Part shown: positions 7,600 through 9,730 of the stretch, piece by piece
How the letters are laid out: the number at the start of each line of letters is the position of its first letter
How positions within the stretch are numbered: position 1 is the first letter of the stretch
Assembly: GCA_902775835.1 (NCBI GenBank)
Contig: CACYNZ010000124.1
Coordinates: 1 to 9,730 of the forward strand
Reading direction: 5' to 3'
Length of the DNA: 9,730 nt
Source: an uncultured Eubacteriales bacterium
GTDB lineage: Bacteria > Bacillota_A > Clostridia > Christensenellales > Aristaeellaceae
Notes under the pieces: model-generated
The model's input: only the letters and a program-made list of their open reading frames with translations
What the model was told of the DNA's origin: nothing
Databases searched by the model: none
Translations under genes and position numbers: made by a program

Positions 7600-8178
7600 T
7601 TACTTGTTGCCCAGAAGGCTGCCCACAACATTGCCCAGAACGTCACCCATCAGAGAGCCCACCGAATCCGCCGCCTGGCTCATGATGCTTCCGGCATCCT
7701 CGCCCTTGAGCACTTTCAGTGCGTTCTTCTTCGCATCCGAGCTGGCTTCGCGGTAAGCCTCAATCAGTTTCCGCTCCGCAGCGGTCACTTTCATGGTGCT
7801 GTTCGCATTGGCCGGTGTCTTGGCGGCAGTTTTCTTGGACGCCGCTGTCGTCTTGGCCTTTGCCGTGGTTTTCCTGGCAGTCGTCTTGGCCGTCGTCTTC
7901 TGAGCAGTCTTGGCCGCAGTCTTGCCCGCAGTATTCGATGCGGTCTTGGCGGAAGAACCCTTGTCCGCTTTTGCCGCGTTCAGCAGGGATGCCTGGGTCA
8001 CCCCTGTCACCTTGGCAATCTGCTTGAGCTGATCCTGGGAGGGAATCAGATCCCCACGCTCCGCTTTGCTGACATCATTGGCGGACATGCCAAGTCCCAC
8101 CTTCGCGGCCAGCTTTTCCTGCGTCAGACCGGCCTTGCCTCTCGCTTCCTTGATCAGTGCGCCTACCGTGTTTGCCAT
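7600..8178 (-). CDS. XRE-family DNA-binding protein with histone-H1-like Lys/Ala/Thr linker
   Basis: A 192-aa protein. Residues about 5-63 form a Cro/C1-type helix-turn-helix (LIKEARGKAGLTQEKLAAKV, then the recognition-helix region ANDVSKAERGDLIPS). Residues about 70-126 are low-complexity, almost only K, T, A and S in KTTAK/KTAAK-like units, resembling histone H1 or the basic tails of some bacterial nucleoid proteins. Residues about 129-160 (VTAAERKLIEAYREASSDAKK) resemble the short helical segment found after the HTH in many XRE regulators. The last 30 residues form a Gly/Leu/Val-rich amphipathic tail ending SLLGNK. The start at 8178 has AGGAGG 7 nt upstream; an in-frame ATG at 8238 would overlap the holA end and lacks this. 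A nucleoid-binding or regulatory role is inferred; the target is unknown. Confidence 0.85.
   Translation of the reverse strand: MANTVGALIKEARGKAGLTQEKLAAKVGLGMSANDVSKAERGDLIPSQDQLKQIAKVTGVTQASLLNAAKADKGSSAKTASNTAGKTAAKTAQKTTAKTTARKTTAKAKTTAASKKTAAKTPANANSTMKVTAAERKLIEAYREASSDAKKNALKVLKGEDAGSIMSQAADSVGSLMGDVLGNVVGSLLGNK
7801..7971 (-). repeat. Degenerate tandem repeat coding for the Lys/Thr/Ala linker
   Basis: Within the XRE-family gene, short units such as gtcttggc recur on the plus strand, encoding variants of K-T-A-A-K and K-T-T-A-K. The units are not identical and their phase varies, as expected of a coding microsatellite that can expand or contract in frame. Confidence 0.6.
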
Positions 8179-8185
8179 GCCTTTG

Positions 8186-8191
8186 CCTCCT
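8186..8191 (-). promoter_or_regulatory. Ribosome binding site that fixes the XRE-family start
   Basis: AGGAGG on the minus strand lies 7 nt before the ATG at 8178. It rules against the longer in-frame start at 8238. Confidence 0.85.
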
Positions 8192-8207
8192 TTATGTATC
8201 ATGTTCA

Positions 8208-8222
8208 GAACCCTCATGGTTC
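8208..8222. promoter_or_regulatory. Small inverted repeat upstream of the XRE-family gene
   Basis: GAACC (8208-8212) and GGTTC (8218-8222) are perfect inverted arms around CTCAT, about 30 nt upstream of the XRE-family start, in the 67-nt gap after holA. XRE regulators often bind such sites in their own promoter, but 5-bp arms also arise by chance. No clear promoter is visible in this gap, so the gene may be co-transcribed with holA. Confidence 0.2.
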
Positions 8223-8245
8223 CATCAGCCTGTTTCATGCCCGCT

Positions 8246-8632
8246 TCAGGCGGTCCTGCCCTGCTTCTGAATCTGGATCAGGCCGAACAGAAGATTCTCC
8301 ACACACCCGTTCTGCGCCATCTGCCCGCTCTTCAGACGGTAGTCTGTCTCCAGGCACAGGGAAATGCACTGCCTCAGCTGAGCTTCCGTGTACCGGTTCA
8401 GATGCTTCATCCGCTCCCGGATCACAAAGTCGCGCATGCCGGTAATTGCCGCCATCTCCTGCGGTTTTTTCCCTTCCGCTCTGAGCATGCTCAGTTTCAT
8501 GAGATCCCGGTACTGGCTGCCCAGAATATAGATGATCATGAACTCGCTCTCTCCGGCATTGAGCATGTCGGACAGAATATGGAACGCTTTCTCCGTCCTG
8601 CCGGACACCACCGCATCCGTCATCTCCCAGGT
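8246..8632 (-). CDS. holA: DNA polymerase III delta subunit, C-terminal fragment (5' part missing)
   Basis: About 128 residues match the C-terminal helical collar-binding domain of HolA, the clamp-loader delta subunit that opens the sliding clamp. Visible features are the TWEMTDAVVSGRTEKAF segment that opens this domain, then ILGSQYRDLMKLSMLRAEGK, GMRDFVIRERMKHL, and the ending LETDYRLKSGQ...ENLLFGLI. The whole N-terminal clamp-opening and AAA+ part, about 200 residues, is absent. On the minus strand the frame stays open upstream to 9181, but there it only reads antisense to the DUF1015 gene and has no HolA likeness. The homology ends at about 8630, where DUF1015 homology on the other strand begins. 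The gene is cut by a chimeric join, not by ordinary decay. The product, if made, could not load clamps. Confidence 0.85.
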   Translation of the reverse strand, partial: TWEMTDAVVSGRTEKAFHILSDMLNAGESEFMIIYILGSQYRDLMKLSMLRAEGKKPQEMAAITGMRDFVIRERMKHLNRYTEAQLRQCISLCLETDYRLKSGQMAQNGCVENLLFGLIQIQKQGRTA

Positions 8633-8633
8633 C
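8627..8633. other. Junction between holA (-) and DUF1015 (+) sequence
   Basis: The conserved tryptophan of HolA TWEMTDA is encoded at 8627-8629 on the minus strand. The DUF1015 motif GPVFL starts at 8630 on the plus strand, and the residue before it is proline where the family usually has threonine. The two homologies therefore meet within a few bases, each losing its 5' part. No transposon ends or long repeats flank the point. Confidence 0.75.
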
Positions 8634-9463
8634 CGGTATTCCTGGCTTACAAGAGCAAAGGACTCCTGACGGCTTTTCTGCTGGAATATATGGGAAGCCA
8701 TACTCCAGTCTACAATTTCGTGGGGGATGACAAAATCCGTCATACTCTCTATGTAATCAGTGAACCTCTGAAAGTCAAGGAAGTGACCCGTCTCTTCCAA
8801 CAGGTCCCTGAACTGTATATCGCTGACGGCCATCACCGCTGTGCGGCAGCTCTCCGTGTGGCAGAAGAACTGGGCAAACGGCCTGGCCAAACAGGAACGG
8901 AAGAATACAATTATGTGCTGTCCGTGATCTTTCCTTCCAATATGCTCCATATCCTTCCCTACAACCGGATCGTCAGGGATCTGGGGGAACTGAGTGAAGA
9001 AAAGTTCCTGGAAATGGTCCAGGAAAACTTCTTGATGGAAAAGGCGGAGCGGCCGGTGGAACCCCAGGCTCCCCATACCTTTGGCATGTACATCGGAGGC
9101 CAGTGGTATAAACTGACCGCCAAACCGGATACTTATCCCGCGGAAGATCCTATCCATTCCTTGGATGTGAGTATCCTCCAAGATAATCTGCTGGCACCGG
9201 TACTGGGTATCGAAGATCCCCGGACGGACCCCCGGATCGATTTCGTGGGCGGTGTACGGGGATTGAGCGCCTTGGAAGATGCTGTGGATGGAGAAGATGC
9301 AACTGTGGCGTTCTCGATGTATCCTACGTCCATGGATCAGCTGATGGATGTGGCGGATAAGGGACTGGTGATGCCGCCTAAATCCACCTGGTTCGAGCCG
9401 AAACTACGGGACGCGCTGACGGTACATATGATTGGAGATGAACAAGATGGGAAGAATTTATAA
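8630..9463 (+). CDS. DUF1015 family protein, C-terminal two thirds (5' part missing)
   Basis: About 277 residues match the DUF1015 family (PF06245), which has no established biochemical role and is usually about 400 residues. The fragment opens with the family motif GPVFLAYKS, then VYNFVGDDKIRHTLYVI, the hallmark LYIADGHHRCAAALRV, LPYNRIV, LDVSILQDNLLAPVLGI, VGGVRGLSALEDAV and a C-terminus with MPPKSTWFEPKL. The N-terminal third, with its start codon and ribosome binding site, is missing, because sequence before 8630 is antisense to holA. An open frame continues upstream to 8066 but reads only holA and XRE-gene antisense. It overlaps the following serC by 17 nt; DUF1015 genes are often found with ser genes, suggesting a link to serine synthesis. 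It uses CAA for glutamine and GAT for aspartate more often than the left part. Confidence 0.85.
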   Translation, partial: GPVFLAYKSKGLLTAFLLEYMGSHTPVYNFVGDDKIRHTLYVISEPLKVKEVTRLFQQVPELYIADGHHRCAAALRVAEELGKRPGQTGTEEYNYVLSVIFPSNMLHILPYNRIVRDLGELSEEKFLEMVQENFLMEKAERPVEPQAPHTFGMYIGGQWYKLTAKPDTYPAEDPIHSLDVSILQDNLLAPVLGIEDPRTDPRIDFVGGVRGLSALEDAVDGEDATVAFSMYPTSMDQLMDVADKGLVMPPKSTWFEPKLRDALTVHMIGDEQDGKNL

Positions 9464-9730
9464 TTTTGGAGCAGGTCCTTCCATGATGCCGCTGCCGGTC
9501 CTGGAACAGGCGCAGCGGGAATTGCTGGATTATAAAGGCAGCGGGATGTCCATGCTGGAAATCAGCCATCGGAATGCCCTGTTCGAAGAAGTGAACGACC
9601 AGGCCCAGGCTCACATCAAGCAGCTGCTGGGGATGGATGACAGCTGGGTGGTGATGTTCATGGGAGGCGGAGCTTCCCTGCAGTTCTCTATGACCCCCAT
9701 GAACTTCCTGACCCCAGGTAAAGTGGCGTC
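9447..9730 (+). CDS. serC: Phosphoserine aminotransferase, N-terminal part (runs off the window)
   Basis: The first 94 residues of a class V PLP aminotransferase that converts 3-phosphohydroxypyruvate and glutamate to phosphoserine and 2-oxoglutarate, the second step of serine synthesis. Family features are the opening MGRIYNFGAGPSMMP (substrate/PLP loop), SGMSMLEISHR, and the cofactor-phosphate loop GGGASLQFSM near residues 73-82. The PLP lysine lies further on, outside the window. The ATG at 9447 has GGAG 9 nt upstream and lies inside the end of the DUF1015 frame, a 17-nt overlap that implies co-transcription. It is 3'-truncated only by the window end; nothing visible suggests a defect. Confidence 0.95.
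   Translation, partial: MGRIYNFGAGPSMMPLPVLEQAQRELLDYKGSGMSMLEISHRNALFEEVNDQAQAHIKQLLGMDDSWVVMFMGGGASLQFSMTPMNFLTPGKVA

Noticed and set aside
7003..8445. A 480-codon open frame on the plus strand
   Set aside because: It crosses the amidohydrolase, a terminator, the XRE-family gene and part of holA in antisense. Its Arg/Ser/Gly-rich product is a by-product of these genes.
8066..8629. Upstream extension of the DUF1015 reading frame
   Set aside because: These codons are antisense to the XRE-family gene and holA and show no DUF1015 likeness; the open frame across the junction is chance.
8639..9181. Upstream extension of the holA reading frame on the minus strand
   Set aside because: It is antisense to the DUF1015 gene and lacks HolA clamp-opening or AAA+ motifs.

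Overview
The window looks like a moderately GC-rich Bacillota genome, probably a gut-type Clostridia or a relative. Signs are strong AGGAGG ribosome binding sites, classic hairpin-plus-T terminators, a clostridial-style intracellular glycogen module and an RsbU-like phosphatase. No rRNA, tRNA, CRISPR array or insertion sequence was recognised.

Left part (1-4445, + strand): a sigma-70-type promoter with a palindrome over the predicted start of transcription, then glycogen phosphorylase (glgP), an intercistronic terminator-like hairpin, a GH13 cyclomaltodextrinase/neopullulanase-type enzyme and a strong terminator. Together the two enzymes would degrade glycogen or maltodextrin in the cytoplasm: phosphorolysis from chain ends plus hydrolysis of short, cyclic or branched dextrins.

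Middle part (4516-7485, - strand): one promoter, a class I glutamine-amidotransferase-like hydrolase (peptidase C26, PuuD-like) and, overlapping it by 4 nt (ATGA), a membrane-anchored HAMP-PP2C (SpoIIE/RsbU-type) phosphatase, closed by a terminator. Next to it on the same strand (7542-8640) lies an XRE-type DNA-binding protein with a histone-H1-like Lys/Ala/Thr tail and its own 15-bp-stem terminator, preceded by the C-terminal third of holA (DNA polymerase III delta).

Right part (8630-9730, + strand): the C-terminal two thirds of a DUF1015 protein, then the start of serC (phosphoserine aminotransferase), cut by the window end. DUF1015 next to ser genes is a known arrangement. The important oddity is that holA homology (- strand) stops within a few bases of where DUF1015 homology (+ strand) begins, near 8630. 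Both genes lose their N-terminal part at the same point and codon use changes there. This is best read as a chimeric join, either an assembly error or a recent rearrangement, and not as a new system. No convincing undescribed multi-gene system was found; the best leads are the H1-tailed XRE protein and the coupled amidohydrolase-phosphatase pair.
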